64,000 bases of DNA from Kitasatospora sp. NBC_01250. GTDB lineage: Bacteria; Actinomycetota; Actinomycetes; Streptomycetales; Streptomycetaceae. Shown here in pieces: positions 25,073 through 33,989 of this stretch (position 1 is the stretch's first letter; every line of letters starts with the position of its first letter). The translations under genes and the position numbers were made by a program. The stretch spans positions 1,302,001 through 1,366,000 of the forward strand of contig NZ_CP108476.1 of the NCBI RefSeq assembly GCF_036226465.1, given 5' to 3'. The notes beneath the pieces were generated by a model. The model did no database searches. It was given only the letters and a program-made list of their open reading frames with translations, and was not told the DNA's origin.

Positions 25073-26272
25073 TCAGAGCGAACCCAGCACCTCCACCAGC
25101 CGGTCGATCTCGGCCGGCGTGTTGTGGACGTGCAGGCTGACCCGCACCGAGCCCTCCCGCTCGTCCCGGCCCGCCTGGCAGAGGCTGTCGGAGCGGACCA
25201 GGAAGCCGTGCGCGGCCAGCACGAACCCGAGGTCGTCGGACTTGATGCCCTGGTGCCGGAAGGTCACGATCCCCTGCCGCCGCTGGACGGTCGAATCCGC
25301 GGCCAGACTCAGCTGGCAGCCGAGCACCTCGTAGTCGGCCAGCCGGCGCAGTCCCTCGGTGAGGCGGGCGGCCAGTGCCACCGTCCAGCGCTCGATCCGG
25401 GCCTCACCGGCGGCGGCCAGCCAGTCCAGCGCCGCGGTCAGCGCGACGGCGCCGACGGTGTTCGGGGTGCCGGACCAGCCGCCGGGCTCGAAGCGCGGGC
25501 CACGGGTGTTGCGGGCCCACACCGCGCCGCTGCCCGGCAGCGCCATCGCCTTGTGGCCGGAGAAGACCACGAAGTCGACGTCGAGCGTGCCGACGTCCAG
25601 CGGCAGGTGGCCGACCGACTGGGCGGCGTCCAGGCAGATCGGCACCCGGGGGCCGACCGCCTCGCGGATCCGGTGCACGTTCAGGTTGCCGCCGTAGACG
25701 TGGTGGACGTGCGTGGCGGCGACGAACGCGGTGCGCTCGCCCACCAGTTCGGCGAGCGCGGCGGTGTCGTAGTCCTGCGAGGAGGCCTGGTAGGGCAGCG
25801 GGCGGACGGCGATCCGCACGCCCCGGGCGGCGAGCAGCCGCTCGGCCTCCAGCCACGGCAGCAGGTTCGCCTGGTGGTCGGCGAACGGGACGACGATCTC
25901 GTCGCCGTCGGTCAACAGGGTGGTGAGCCAGTCGCGGGCGACCGTGCGCAGGCCCTCGGTGGTGCCGCTGACGAAGTGGACGGCCGAGGGCCCGTCCGGG
26001 TCGTGGTCGCCGAGGAACCCGGCGACCCGCTGCCGGGCCTGGGCCAGCAGTGCGGTGGTCCGGTTGGCCCAGGGGTAACTGCCGCGTCCCGCATTGGCGT
26101 TCTCAGTGGTCAGATAGGTCTGCACGGCCGTGAGGACGGCCTGCGGCTTCTGCGCGGTGGCCGCGCTGTCCAGGTAGGCGAGCCCCGGGTTGGCCACGAT
26201 GATCGGGAACTGCTCGCGCAGCTCCCGCTGCCACTCCGCCAGACTCGCCAACTCCTCGTCGCTGGTCGTCAC
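25073..26272 (-). CDS. SufS/Csd-like PLP cysteine desulfurase
   Basis: A 399-aa class V aminotransferase-fold enzyme. It shows AYLDSAATAQKP near the N terminus, VSGTTEGLRTVARDW, ADHQANLLPW, CLDAAQSVGHLPLDV, PLP Lys241 (FSGHKAMALPGSGAVW) and a Cys at 365 (RSDSLCQAG) at the position of the SufS catalytic Cys, with SVRVSLHVHNTPAEIDRL after it. It probably takes sulfur or selenium from a cysteine-like substrate. GTG at 26272 lies 11 bp after the stop of the upstream gene, inside the operon; GAGG precedes it. No SUF scaffold genes are adjacent, so Fe-S assembly is not the obvious role. Confidence 0.85.
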   Translation of the reverse strand: MTTSDEELASLAEWQRELREQFPIIVANPGLAYLDSAATAQKPQAVLTAVQTYLTTENANAGRGSYPWANRTTALLAQARQRVAGFLGDHDPDGPSAVHFVSGTTEGLRTVARDWLTTLLTDGDEIVVPFADHQANLLPWLEAERLLAARGVRIAVRPLPYQASSQDYDTAALAELVGERTAFVAATHVHHVYGGNLNVHRIREAVGPRVPICLDAAQSVGHLPLDVGTLDVDFVVFSGHKAMALPGSGAVWARNTRGPRFEPGGWSGTPNTVGAVALTAALDWLAAAGEARIERWTVALAARLTEGLRRLADYEVLGCQLSLAADSTVQRRQGIVTFRHQGIKSDDLGFVLAAHGFLVRSDSLCQAGRDEREGSVRVSLHVHNTPAEIDRLVEVLGSL

Positions 26273-26283
26273 TTCGCGGCGCC

Positions 26284-27645
26284 TCAGTCCCGCACCAGCG
26301 GGGCGCCGGCATCCCGCCAGCCGACGATGCCGCCGGTCAGGCTGCGTGCGTCCCGGTGGCCCATCCGGGTCAGCAGGGCGGCGTAGCCGAGCGACTTCTC
26401 GCCCACCGGGCAGGCCAGCAGTACCGGCTGACGGGTGCTGAACGGCAGGCCGCCGTGCAGGAGTTCGTCGAACAGCTGATCCACGATGTTGATCGAGCCC
26501 TCGATGTGCAGCGCGGCGTAGGCGGAGGGGCCGCGCAGGTCGATCACCAGCGGGTGCTCGGCGGCGATCCACTTGCGGGCCGCCTCCAGGTCGACGGCTG
26601 GGGCGGCGGCGAGTTCGGCGGGGGTGAGCGAGGCGAGGGAGTTGCGGCGCGGCGGCTGGCCGAGCAGTTCGGGGCGGCGGCGGCGGATGTAGCTCAGGTA
26701 GCTCTCCACCCGGTCGCAGACGATGAAGACGGCAGTCTGCCGCGGCACCGGTGCACCGTCCGGGTCACCGGTCCGCGCGGCCTGTGCCTGCTGTTCGTCC
26801 TCCAGGCGGCGCAGGTGGCGGACCGCGCCGAAGTAGGCCGCTCCGCCGGTGGGACCGGCCAGCAGGCCGCAGCGGCGGATCAGGGTGACCATGCCGTCGA
26901 TCGCCTGGTCGGCCGTCACCGACTCGATGGCGTCATAGGTGGCGGGGTCGAAGAGGCCGACCTCGTGCACCTCGTCGATGGTGCGGATGCCGGGGATGAA
27001 GTCCGACTTGTGGGCGACCAGGCCGAGCACACCGAGGCCGGGGTTGCCCGCGCGCAGTGCGGCGGCGACGCCGGTGGAGGAGCCGGCGGTGCCGACGCAG
27101 GCGATGAAGTGGTCCGGCGCCCGCCCGTCCAGGTCGCGCAGGATCTCCGGACCGGTGCCGGTCAGGTGCGCCTCGGTGTTCAGGGCGCTGTAGTACTGGT
27201 CGGTGTGCAGGTAGCCGCCGCCCGCCTCGGTGAGCATCCGGTGCATCCGGGTGAGCGGGTCGTCGGTGTCGGTGGGGTCCAGGCACTCCGCCTGGCCCGG
27301 CAGTTCCTCGATCTCCGCGCCGAGCAGCAGGAGCAGTTCCTTGATCTCCGGGACCTTCATCCGGTTGGTCACGCTCTTGAACCGCAGTCCGTGCAGGCCG
27401 GCGATCAGCGCCAGCGCCTTGGCGGTGTTGCCGCTGGACAACTCCACGATGGTGTCGCCGCGTTCGACCGCCTCCGGGAGGGCGGCGCGGGTCATCCGCC
27501 AGGCCGCGCGGTCCTTCACCGAGCCGAACGGGTTGAGCATCTCCAACTTGGCGTAGAGGTCGATGGTGCGCAGTCCGTGCACCGCCGGGCTGATCCTGAC
27601 CAGTGGGGTTTCGCCGATCGCCTCGGTGATGCTCTCGTACCTCAA
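26284..27645 (-). CDS. Cysteine synthase-like enzyme fused to a rhodanese domain
   Basis: A 453-aa two-domain protein. Residues about 1-320 are a fold-type II PLP enzyme: GETPLVRI, PLP Lys44 in PFGSVKDRA, ELSSGNTAKALALIAG, GTAGSSTGVAAALRAG and GLLAGPTGGAAYF. Residues about 350-453 are a rhodanese domain (HPLVIDLRGPSAYAALHIEG) with active-site Cys412 in ACPVGEKSLG. The start is taken as TTG at 27645, which has GGGAG 6 nt upstream and overlaps the stop of the preceding gene (TTGA). Beta-replacement with sulfur delivered by the rhodanese is a plausible reaction; the substrate is unknown. Confidence 0.83.
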   Translation of the reverse strand: MRYESITEAIGETPLVRISPAVHGLRTIDLYAKLEMLNPFGSVKDRAAWRMTRAALPEAVERGDTIVELSSGNTAKALALIAGLHGLRFKSVTNRMKVPEIKELLLLLGAEIEELPGQAECLDPTDTDDPLTRMHRMLTEAGGGYLHTDQYYSALNTEAHLTGTGPEILRDLDGRAPDHFIACVGTAGSSTGVAAALRAGNPGLGVLGLVAHKSDFIPGIRTIDEVHEVGLFDPATYDAIESVTADQAIDGMVTLIRRCGLLAGPTGGAAYFGAVRHLRRLEDEQQAQAARTGDPDGAPVPRQTAVFIVCDRVESYLSYIRRRRPELLGQPPRRNSLASLTPAELAAAPAVDLEAARKWIAAEHPLVIDLRGPSAYAALHIEGSINIVDQLFDELLHGGLPFSTRQPVLLACPVGEKSLGYAALLTRMGHRDARSLTGGIVGWRDAGAPLVRD

Positions 27646-29168
27646 CTGTTCTCCCTTGTCCCATAGATGGGCCAGTACTCGTCGTCCAGCCGCCAGCGCC
27701 AGCGGCCGTCCGCCCGGTAGAGCGCGGCGGTGCGGGCGAGCGGTTGGCCCATCGCGTGGTGGGCGGTGAAGTCCATGCAGTAACCGGCCGTGTTGGCGAA
27801 GGCCAGCAGGTCGCCGGGCTGGGGCAGGCCGGGCAGGAAGACCAGCCGACGGGTGATCAGATCGCTCTCCAGGCAAAGGTTTCCGGCCAGGTAGACGCCC
27901 ACCGGGCCGTCCCCGTCCGCAACCGGCCCGCCGCCCCGGGGGATCAGCAGCGGGTCCACCAGGACTCCGTGCTGCTCGAGGCCGATGTCGCCGGCATTCG
28001 CCGCCAGGCGCACCAGCGGCTCGCCGGCCGCGCTCCGGCGGACCTCGACGACCCGTGCCAGCACCGCGCCGCACTGGTCGACCAGCGCGCGACCGGGTTC
28101 GACGACCAGGTCGTAGAGGCTCTCCAGCAGCAGGGTGGCCAGCGGACGCCCCAGCTCGGGGGCCGGCAGGTTCAGCAGTTCGTCCAGGTAGCCCCCGGCG
28201 GCGAGCGACCGGTGGGCGGGGTAGAGGCCGAGCGTGCCGCGCACGGTGCCGGACTCGGCGCGCAGCCCGTAGCCGTGGCCCTGCCAGGTCAGCGGTGGCC
28301 TGCGGCCCAGCACGGCGTTGGTCAGCTCGGTGCCGTAGCGCTCCCACTGGGCCTGGTCGGCCAGGTAGTTGACCCCGTAGCCGCCGCCCACGTCGACCGC
28401 GCGCGGGCTCAGGCCGCGCCGGCGGCAGGCGTCCAGCGCGCCGATGCAGGCCTCCAGGGCGATCGCCTTCTCCGGCAGGCCCACGGTGTCCAGGTGGTAG
28501 GCGGCGCCGGTGAGTTCGACCACGTCCTGGTGCCGCTCCACCGCGTCCAGCAGCTCGTCCAGCTCGGCCAGGTCGGTGCCGAACCGGCTCGGCCGGCTGA
28601 GCAGCGTCACGCCCGGGCCGTGGAAGCCCGACAGCCGCAGCAGCACCGGAACCCGGGGCAGCCCGTGTTTGCGCACCAGTGCGGCCAGTTCCTCCAGTTC
28701 GGCGCGCGAGTCGAGGTTGACGGTGACGCCCAGCCGGGCGGCCAGCCAGAGGAACTCCGGGTCCTTGGGGCCGGTGGCCATGATCCGCGCCGGGGTGAAA
28801 CCGGCGCCCAGCGCGTGCTGCAGCTCAGCCACCGAGGCGACGTCCATCCCCACCTCCAGCGCGGCGAGTTGGCGGGCCAGCGCACTGGACCGGTTGGCCT
28901 TGTGCGCGAAGAAGATCTCCCCGGCGAGGTGGTGGCTGCGGTAGACGGCGCGGAACCCCTCGACGTTCTCGGCGAGTTGTTCGGGCAGCACCAGGTTGAG
29001 CGGTGAGCCCAGGGCATCGGTCAGTGAGTGCAGCAGTTCGGTCGCTGCCAGGACCGAGGCGAGCGGCGGCGCGAGTCTGGGCGTCAGACAGAGCGGTTCG
29101 CGCTCCGGCGCCGGCCGGTCGGGCGGTTGCCCCGCTGGCGGCGGCCGGTGCGGCGGTGGTGGTTGCAT
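27642..29168 (-). CDS. Y4yA-like fold-type III PLP decarboxylase family enzyme
   Basis: A 508-aa enzyme of the diaminopimelate/ornithine decarboxylase fold. PLP Lys90 is in FFAHKANRSSALARQL; other markers are VDVASVAELQHAL, NLDSRAELEELA, RFGTDLAELDELL, HLDTVG, DVGGGYGVNY and VVEPGRALVDQCG. The C-terminal barrel has GNLCLESDLITRRLVFLP and a Cys-containing YCMDFTAHHAMG. Lysine and DAP decarboxylases are close relatives, but the length and the partner genes match the Y4yA group, for which I know no proven reaction. ATG at 29168 follows GAGGGGA. It is first of three coupled genes. Confidence 0.82.
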   Translation of the reverse strand: MQPPPPHRPPPAGQPPDRPAPEREPLCLTPRLAPPLASVLAATELLHSLTDALGSPLNLVLPEQLAENVEGFRAVYRSHHLAGEIFFAHKANRSSALARQLAALEVGMDVASVAELQHALGAGFTPARIMATGPKDPEFLWLAARLGVTVNLDSRAELEELAALVRKHGLPRVPVLLRLSGFHGPGVTLLSRPSRFGTDLAELDELLDAVERHQDVVELTGAAYHLDTVGLPEKAIALEACIGALDACRRRGLSPRAVDVGGGYGVNYLADQAQWERYGTELTNAVLGRRPPLTWQGHGYGLRAESGTVRGTLGLYPAHRSLAAGGYLDELLNLPAPELGRPLATLLLESLYDLVVEPGRALVDQCGAVLARVVEVRRSAAGEPLVRLAANAGDIGLEQHGVLVDPLLIPRGGGPVADGDGPVGVYLAGNLCLESDLITRRLVFLPGLPQPGDLLAFANTAGYCMDFTAHHAMGQPLARTAALYRADGRWRWRLDDEYWPIYGTRENS

Positions 29169-29248
29169 GGCGGTGTCCCCTCCCCCTCCGTCCGCAACGG
29201 TAACCGCTCCGCTCACCCGAAGAACAGGGCGCGGACACGCTCCGGTGG

Positions 29249-29869
29249 TCAGTGGCTACGCCCGGTCCACTGCGGCTCGACCCGCTCCCAGTCGGCCTCC
29301 CAGGCCGCCTCGCCGCGCCGCTCCAGGGCCCGCTGCCGCAGGCCGTAGCCGATCCAGGCCGCACCGTCGACCACGGCCAGCGCGCCCAGCCCGTACAGTG
29401 CGGCGGCTGCGGCCAACTCTCCGTAGGGCTCCGGCGGTGTGCTGGGGATCCCGCTGTCGCCGACCCAGAGCAGCAGGTGACTGCCGGCCGGGGTGTCGCC
29501 CGGCACCCCGATCACGCCGGTGTGCGTATCGCCGCCCGGATAGGCCCAGCTGGCCTGGGCCTGCGCCGCCCACGGGGAGCCGGTCGGGCTCGCGGTCGAG
29601 GCCGCCAGGGTGGTCGCGGTGACCTCGTGGCGGTGCAGCGCCGACTGCTGGGCGTGCGCCCGGGCGCCGCCCAGCAGGACCGCGAAGACCACCGCGCCGA
29701 CCGCGAGGGAGAGTGCCACCGCCGCCACCAGCGCGATCAGCAGGCGGCTGCGGGAGCGGTCGACCGGGCGGCAGAGCGGGTTGTGCTCCCGTCCGACGGC
29801 CCGCCGAAGGTGGCAGCTCACGGGCACATGGCCGACCGCGGACCGATGCGAGAGGGATGCGGCTGACAT
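29249..29869 (-). CDS. Rv1733c-like membrane protein
   Basis: A 206-aa membrane protein of the layout seen in mycobacterial Rv1733c and its many streptomycete relatives. It has NPLCRPVDRSRSRLLIAL before the first helix, a variable extracytoplasmic region of about 80 residues (with WAYPGGDTHTGVIGVP and AGSHLLLWVGDSG), then a second helix AAAAALYGLGALAVVDGAAW and a short charged tail. The function is unknown. The ATG at 29869 has GAGGAGG just upstream. Confidence 0.8.
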   Translation of the reverse strand: MSAASLSHRSAVGHVPVSCHLRRAVGREHNPLCRPVDRSRSRLLIALVAAVALSLAVGAVVFAVLLGGARAHAQQSALHRHEVTATTLAASTASPTGSPWAAQAQASWAYPGGDTHTGVIGVPGDTPAGSHLLLWVGDSGIPSTPPEPYGELAAAAALYGLGALAVVDGAAWIGYGLRQRALERRGEAAWEADWERVEPQWTGRSH

Positions 29870-30029
29870 GGCACGCCTCCTCGGTACTCGACGGGCGGCC
29901 GCCGGACGCCACCGACAGGCCTCTGGTACCAGTCTGCGCCCAGCGGCGGGCGGCGGCTGCGTCGAGTTTCGCCGCCGCCCGCGCCGGGCCCCTCAGGGAG
30001 CCGTCAGACGCACCCGCGTGGTCCGCCCG

Positions 30030-31325
30030 TCACGCACGGTCACCGTGCGCCAGCGCCCGCACCAGCTTGGCGCCGTCCACCGTGCCCACGCCGGTGGCCT
30101 GGTCGTAGCCCGGTCCGGCGGTGTAGCCGTCCGCGCCGGTCGACCCGCTGGTGACGTCCACCAGGCCGGCCGAGTGGTGGGCGTAGAGCCGGTAGAGGTC
30201 GTTGTCGATCTGGCCGAGCCGGTGGCCGGCGGCCTGGTCGGCCAGCGCCACCACGGCGGCGAACAGCGGCGAGGACTCGCTGGTGCCCGCGCCGTCCGCC
30301 GTCCAGCCGGTGTTGGCCGGGTCGAAGCTGGAGTAGAGCCAGAGCGCGCCGTTGGGCGAGCCGGCCATGCTGACGTCCGGGGTGCCGCGGTGGTCGCCGA
30401 CCACCGAGCGCACCGGGTCCTGGTAGCGGGGGCGGGCGAAGACCTTGGACTGCTCGCCGCCGCTGCCCGACCAGGCGATGTCCGGGGTGGTGCGGGTGCC
30501 CTGGTCGTTCAGCGCCAGCTCGGTGCCGCCGACGGCGGTGACCAGCGGGTCACCGGCCGGCCAGGCCGCGTCCAGCTTCTTCGAGTCGCCGCCGCCGTCG
30601 CCGGAGCTGGCGGTCAGCGTGACGCCGTGCTTGGCCGCGTTGACGAAGGCGTAACGCAGCGTGGTCAGGCTGGTGTAGTCGCCCTGGTCGAAGCCGGGGA
30701 ACTGGCCCTCGCTGGTGGCCCAGCTCATCGAGACCACGTCGGCGTCGTCGCTGTTGACCAGGTGGTTGATGCCGCTCATCAGCTCCGGCACGCCCACCGG
30801 GCCCTCGGTCTCGGCGACCCCGGTCTCCAGCAGCACGATCTTCGCCCCGGGCGCCAGGGAGTGGGCGGCCTCCACGTCCAGGGTGGTCTCGCCGGCCCAG
30901 CCGTCCATGTCGGCGTTCTTCGGGTCGAACGGCGGCACCTGCCCCCACTTCACCACCTCGACCTGGGTGCTGGGGATACCCCAGTGCGCCGAGTAGACGT
31001 CCAGGTCGTGCTGGATCGTCGGCGAGCCGAAGGAATCGGCGATCACGATCGTCCGGCCCGCGCCGGTGATCCCCTGCTGGTAGAGGGGGTCGAGGTCGTA
31101 CGCGGTGCGGTACTGCAACGGCGAGTAGCAGGCGCGGTGCAGCTGGGTGACGCAGTCGCTGGTGGCCAGCGGCGCCGCGAGCACCGGGTCGTCGGCGCTG
31201 CCCGCGTTCCGCAGCAGGTGCACGGCCGGCAGCGGCGCGGCGGCGGACTGGGCCACGGTCGGCAGCGCGGCGAGCGCGAAGGCTCCCGCCGCCGCGGTGG
31301 CGGCGAGTCGCAGACGAGCGGACAT
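30030..31325 (-). CDS. Secreted S53 family (sedolisin) serine peptidase
   Basis: A 431-aa exported peptidase. A signal peptide (MSARLRLAATAAAGAFALAA) leads to the catalytic domain. The sedolisin triad is visible: Glu and Asp in GWAGETTLDVEAAH (ExxxD), an Asp in ASSGDGGG, and the nucleophile in GTSESSP. A calcium-site segment with DVTSGSTG and GYDQATGVGTVDG is at the C terminus. The long N-terminal pro-domain of classic sedolisins is absent; only about 45 residues separate the signal peptide from the domain. The family works at acid pH. GAGAGGGG stands upstream of the ATG. Confidence 0.9.
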   Translation of the reverse strand: MSARLRLAATAAAGAFALAALPTVAQSAAAPLPAVHLLRNAGSADDPVLAAPLATSDCVTQLHRACYSPLQYRTAYDLDPLYQQGITGAGRTIVIADSFGSPTIQHDLDVYSAHWGIPSTQVEVVKWGQVPPFDPKNADMDGWAGETTLDVEAAHSLAPGAKIVLLETGVAETEGPVGVPELMSGINHLVNSDDADVVSMSWATSEGQFPGFDQGDYTSLTTLRYAFVNAAKHGVTLTASSGDGGGDSKKLDAAWPAGDPLVTAVGGTELALNDQGTRTTPDIAWSGSGGEQSKVFARPRYQDPVRSVVGDHRGTPDVSMAGSPNGALWLYSSFDPANTGWTADGAGTSESSPLFAAVVALADQAAGHRLGQIDNDLYRLYAHHSAGLVDVTSGSTGADGYTAGPGYDQATGVGTVDGAKLVRALAHGDRA

Positions 31326-31679
31326 GGGCACGGCGGATCCCCTCTCGGAATTTGAGGTGTCCAGGCCATCGCAGGATGCGCTCCTTGTCAATGGTGTGTC
31401 AGTTGACGTTCGTGTTAAGGACGGTGCGAAAGGGCGGTGCGGGTGGTCGGGCAGCGCGGTCCCGGACACAACGGGAGCCGGCCGCCACGATCTCACCATC
31501 GCGACGGCCGGCTCCGTTTCCCCGTTGCTCCCCCGTTGCGGGTCGCTCCCCCGTTGTGGCTTCCCCCGTTCACCCGGTTCCCGTCCCCCGGAACCCGCCC
31601 GGCCCGCCGCTCTCCCGCGCGGCGGGCCGCCGGTCCCCAGGGGTGGCTGCCCGGCCCCCGGCCATCAGGCCACCAGCAG
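31326..31679. terminator. Intergenic region with two hairpins and CCCCCGTT repeats
   Basis: This 354-bp gap between the S53 peptidase start and the polyketide synthase stop holds a perfect 10-bp stem at 31601-31628 (8-nt loop), the likely terminator of the minus-strand polyketide synthase gene, and a perfect 11-bp stem at 31474-31515 (20-nt loop). Between them four copies of a CCCCGTT motif run from about 31519 to 31571. The 31330-31420 part is AT-richer and should hold the peptidase promoter. Confidence 0.5.
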
Positions 31680-32735
31680 TCAGCCCACCGACGGCGGGGC
31701 CCACCAGGTGGCACGCAGCGCGATGCAGCGGAACCCGGGGCCGACCGCCACCAGGACGCCCTGCTCACCGTGGGCCGGCGGCGCCGTGTGGGTGCGCTCC
31801 AGCACCGCGAGCACCGAGGGCCCGCCGAGGTTGCCGTGCTCGTCGAGGCAGGCGCGGGCGTGCCGCAGCAGCTCGGGATCGATCCCCAGGCCGTGCGCGA
31901 GCTGCTTGAGGATCTTCGGACCACCGGGGTGACAGACCACGAAGTCGAGCCGCCCGCCCTCGGCCGCCAGGTGCTCGCGCAGCGCGGGCAGCACCTCGGG
32001 CACCGAGTTCAGCGCGCTGTGGTCCGAGTCGAAGTGGTGGCCGACCGCGTCCAGCCGGGCCCGGTAGCGCGCGGCGGTGGCCGGCAGCAGGTGCTCCCAG
32101 CTGCCGTCGATCCGCAGGCCGGGGCCGAGCGGCCGGTCGGTGACCAGCGCGGCGACCGCGCCGTCGCCCCAGAGCGCCTTGTAGATCAGGTGGTCGATGC
32201 TGCTGTCCTCATGGTGGTACACCGCGAGGCTGAGGATCTCGGCAGCCACCACCACCACCGTCGCGCCCGGGTGGGCGGCCAGGTACTCGCGGGCGGCGAG
32301 CAGCGCGTACGCGCCGCCGGCGCAGCCCAGTTCGGTGGCCGGTCGGCAGGCGGCGTCGGGCCGCAGTCCCAGTGCGTTGTGCAGCGCGACATCGAGGCCG
32401 GGCAGCAGGAAGCCCGTGGCGTGCCCGGTGATCAGGCAGTCGATGTCGGCCGGCCGCAGGCCCGCGGCGTCGATCGCGGCCCGGGCGGCGTCCAGGCCGA
32501 TCGCCACCAGGTCGGTGACCACGGCCTGGTTGCGCTCCTCGATGCCCCACTCGCCGAGGACGGCCGGCAGGGGGCGGCTGTAGTGGCGGTTCGCGGGCAG
32601 CTGGGCCAGGTGCTCGGGCAGCCGGGGCGGGAGCTGCGCGGCGTGCCTGGTGATGATGTCGTCGGTGATCAGCTGGCGTGGTACCTGGTGGGGCGGGAGC
32701 ACCACGGCCGGCCGGCTGACATATACGGGTCCCAT
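31680..32735 (-). CDS. Type III polyketide synthase
   Basis: A 351-aa homodimeric ketosynthase of the chalcone/stilbene synthase family. The catalytic triad can be read: Cys in ATELGCAGGAYALLAAREYL, His in FVVCHPGGPKILKQL and Asn in DEHGNLGGPSVLAVL; TGHATGFLLPGLD is the substrate-tunnel segment. It would extend a CoA starter with malonyl-CoA and cyclise the chain. RppA (tetrahydroxynaphthalene synthase) is the best-known streptomycete member, but this sequence is clearly diverged and no P450 or oxidase follows. The start is ATG at 32735 with AAGGAAG upstream; it is divergent from the MmyB-like gene. Confidence 0.88.
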   Translation of the reverse strand: MGPVYVSRPAVVLPPHQVPRQLITDDIITRHAAQLPPRLPEHLAQLPANRHYSRPLPAVLGEWGIEERNQAVVTDLVAIGLDAARAAIDAAGLRPADIDCLITGHATGFLLPGLDVALHNALGLRPDAACRPATELGCAGGAYALLAAREYLAAHPGATVVVVAAEILSLAVYHHEDSSIDHLIYKALWGDGAVAALVTDRPLGPGLRIDGSWEHLLPATAARYRARLDAVGHHFDSDHSALNSVPEVLPALREHLAAEGGRLDFVVCHPGGPKILKQLAHGLGIDPELLRHARACLDEHGNLGGPSVLAVLERTHTAPPAHGEQGVLVAVGPGFRCIALRATWWAPPSVG

Positions 32736-32953
32736 TGACTTCCTTCGACTGTCGAGTGCCTGCGCCCCCCGGGACCGCGGCATCGGGGAGTACGCCGGGC
32801 ACGGGGACAGGATCGATGGCATCAGATCACAGGCCGTCAGAGCGACGGCAGCGCACCGTCACCGGGGTCCGTCGGCTCCGGGCGAGCGGCTGGTGAACGC
32901 CCGCGCCGACCCGGGACCTCCCTGGCAGAACTCCCGACCCGGCAGGCACAATC

Positions 32954-33562
32954 GTGTCCATGACGTACCCGGAGGAGCATCCCATCGGCACAACCAACGC
33001 GGACGCCCGCGACACGTGGGCCACGCTCGTCCGCAACACCGTCGCGCGGGTCAGCGAGCACGCGCCCGGTCTCAAACTGGTCGGCCCGATCGCCTACGCG
33101 GTCGACGCGGCGTGGCGGGTGATCGCCTACAACGACGCGTTCGAGGAGACGTTCTTCCGGCGGCGGGTGCCGGAGAACATCTTCAAGTGGATGGTGTGGG
33201 AGGGCCGCGCCCAGCTGCCCGACCACACGAAGTACTGGCTGCGCCGTGCGGTGCCGCAGCTGGACATCCAGCTGCAGGAGTGCCCGGACCACCCCGCGCT
33301 CGCGGAACTGGCGCGCTGGACCGAGGAGACGCTGGGCACTCCGCTGCACTCGGCCGGGCGCGCGGGCCCCGACGGCGACATCCGGCCGCTGATCCACGCC
33401 CGCTACGGCGCCGGCTCCCTGTGGATCGGCGCCGCCACACCGATGGGCCGCTCGGGCCGCGCCGTCTTCATGCACTTCTACGAGGGGGTCAGCCCCACCG
33501 AGCTGCGGTCGCTGCTGCGCTCCCCCGAGCCGCGCGACAGCAAGTGGCAGGGCGCGGCCTGA
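32954..33562 (+). CDS. Orphan MmyB-like ligand-binding (PAS-like) protein
   Basis: A 202-aa protein resembling the C-terminal ligand-binding domain of MmyB-type XRE regulators: IAYAVDAAWRVIAYNDAFEE, then NIFKWMVWEGRAQL, a helical middle, and SLWIGAATPMGRSGRAVFMHFYEG. The N-terminal helix-turn-helix found in those regulators is missing; only about 45 residues precede the domain. It may sense a fatty acid or other small ligand, or pair with a separate DNA-binding partner. GTG at 32954 or ATG at 32960 could start it; neither has a strong ribosome-binding site. Confidence 0.62.
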   Translation: MSMTYPEEHPIGTTNADARDTWATLVRNTVARVSEHAPGLKLVGPIAYAVDAAWRVIAYNDAFEETFFRRRVPENIFKWMVWEGRAQLPDHTKYWLRRAVPQLDIQLQECPDHPALAELARWTEETLGTPLHSAGRAGPDGDIRPLIHARYGAGSLWIGAATPMGRSGRAVFMHFYEGVSPTELRSLLRSPEPRDSKWQGAA

Positions 33563-33667
33563 GCCACCGCTCGGCCTGAGCCCCCGGCTTGATGAGCCGC
33601 CCGGCCTGAGCCGCCCCCGGTCCGAACCCTCGGCTCGAGCCCCGGCGGGGCGGCTCCAGCGGTGCGT

Positions 33668-33817
33668 TCAGTGGTGGTGGTTGCCAAGATAGAAGAGCAG
33701 CATCACGAAGAACGCGAAGAAATGCGTGCCCGCGATGTAGATACCGGCCCGGATCAGCGCCGCCCTGCGCTTGCTGTTCTCGTCGCGAACGGTCTCACTG
33801 CGCACGGTCCCGCTCAC
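33668..33817 (-). CDS. DUF6126-like membrane micro-protein
   Basis: A 49-aa protein. A charged N terminus (SETVRDENSKRRAALIRAG) is followed by one hydrophobic segment (IYIAGTHFFAFFVMLLFYLG) and three terminal His. This pattern matches the DUF6126 micro-proteins found in streptomycetes, often beside MmyB-type regulators; an MmyB-like gene ends 105 bp away and converges on it. GTG at 33817 is the likely start (GGAGG 11 nt upstream); GTG at 33805 is an alternative. Function unknown. Confidence 0.7.
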   Translation of the reverse strand: MSGTVRSETVRDENSKRRAALIRAGIYIAGTHFFAFFVMLLFYLGNHHH

Positions 33818-33989
33818 TGCTGCCCCGTCCTCCGGTCGTCCGTCCGGCCAGCATCCACGGCACCGGCGGATAACTCAAGTCGCGCCCGACGGGCTGCCCT
33901 GGTCCGGCCGCCGTTCCGGCTGGTGCGACCCATCCTGGAGATGAGCTTTCGAACCGGTCACCAGCTGCGATAAGCTCAGCCCAGCCTAT

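Noticed and set aside
31680..33562. A type III polyketide biosynthetic cluster
   Set aside because: Only the synthase is convincing; no tailoring oxidase, methyltransferase or exporter gene is adjacent.
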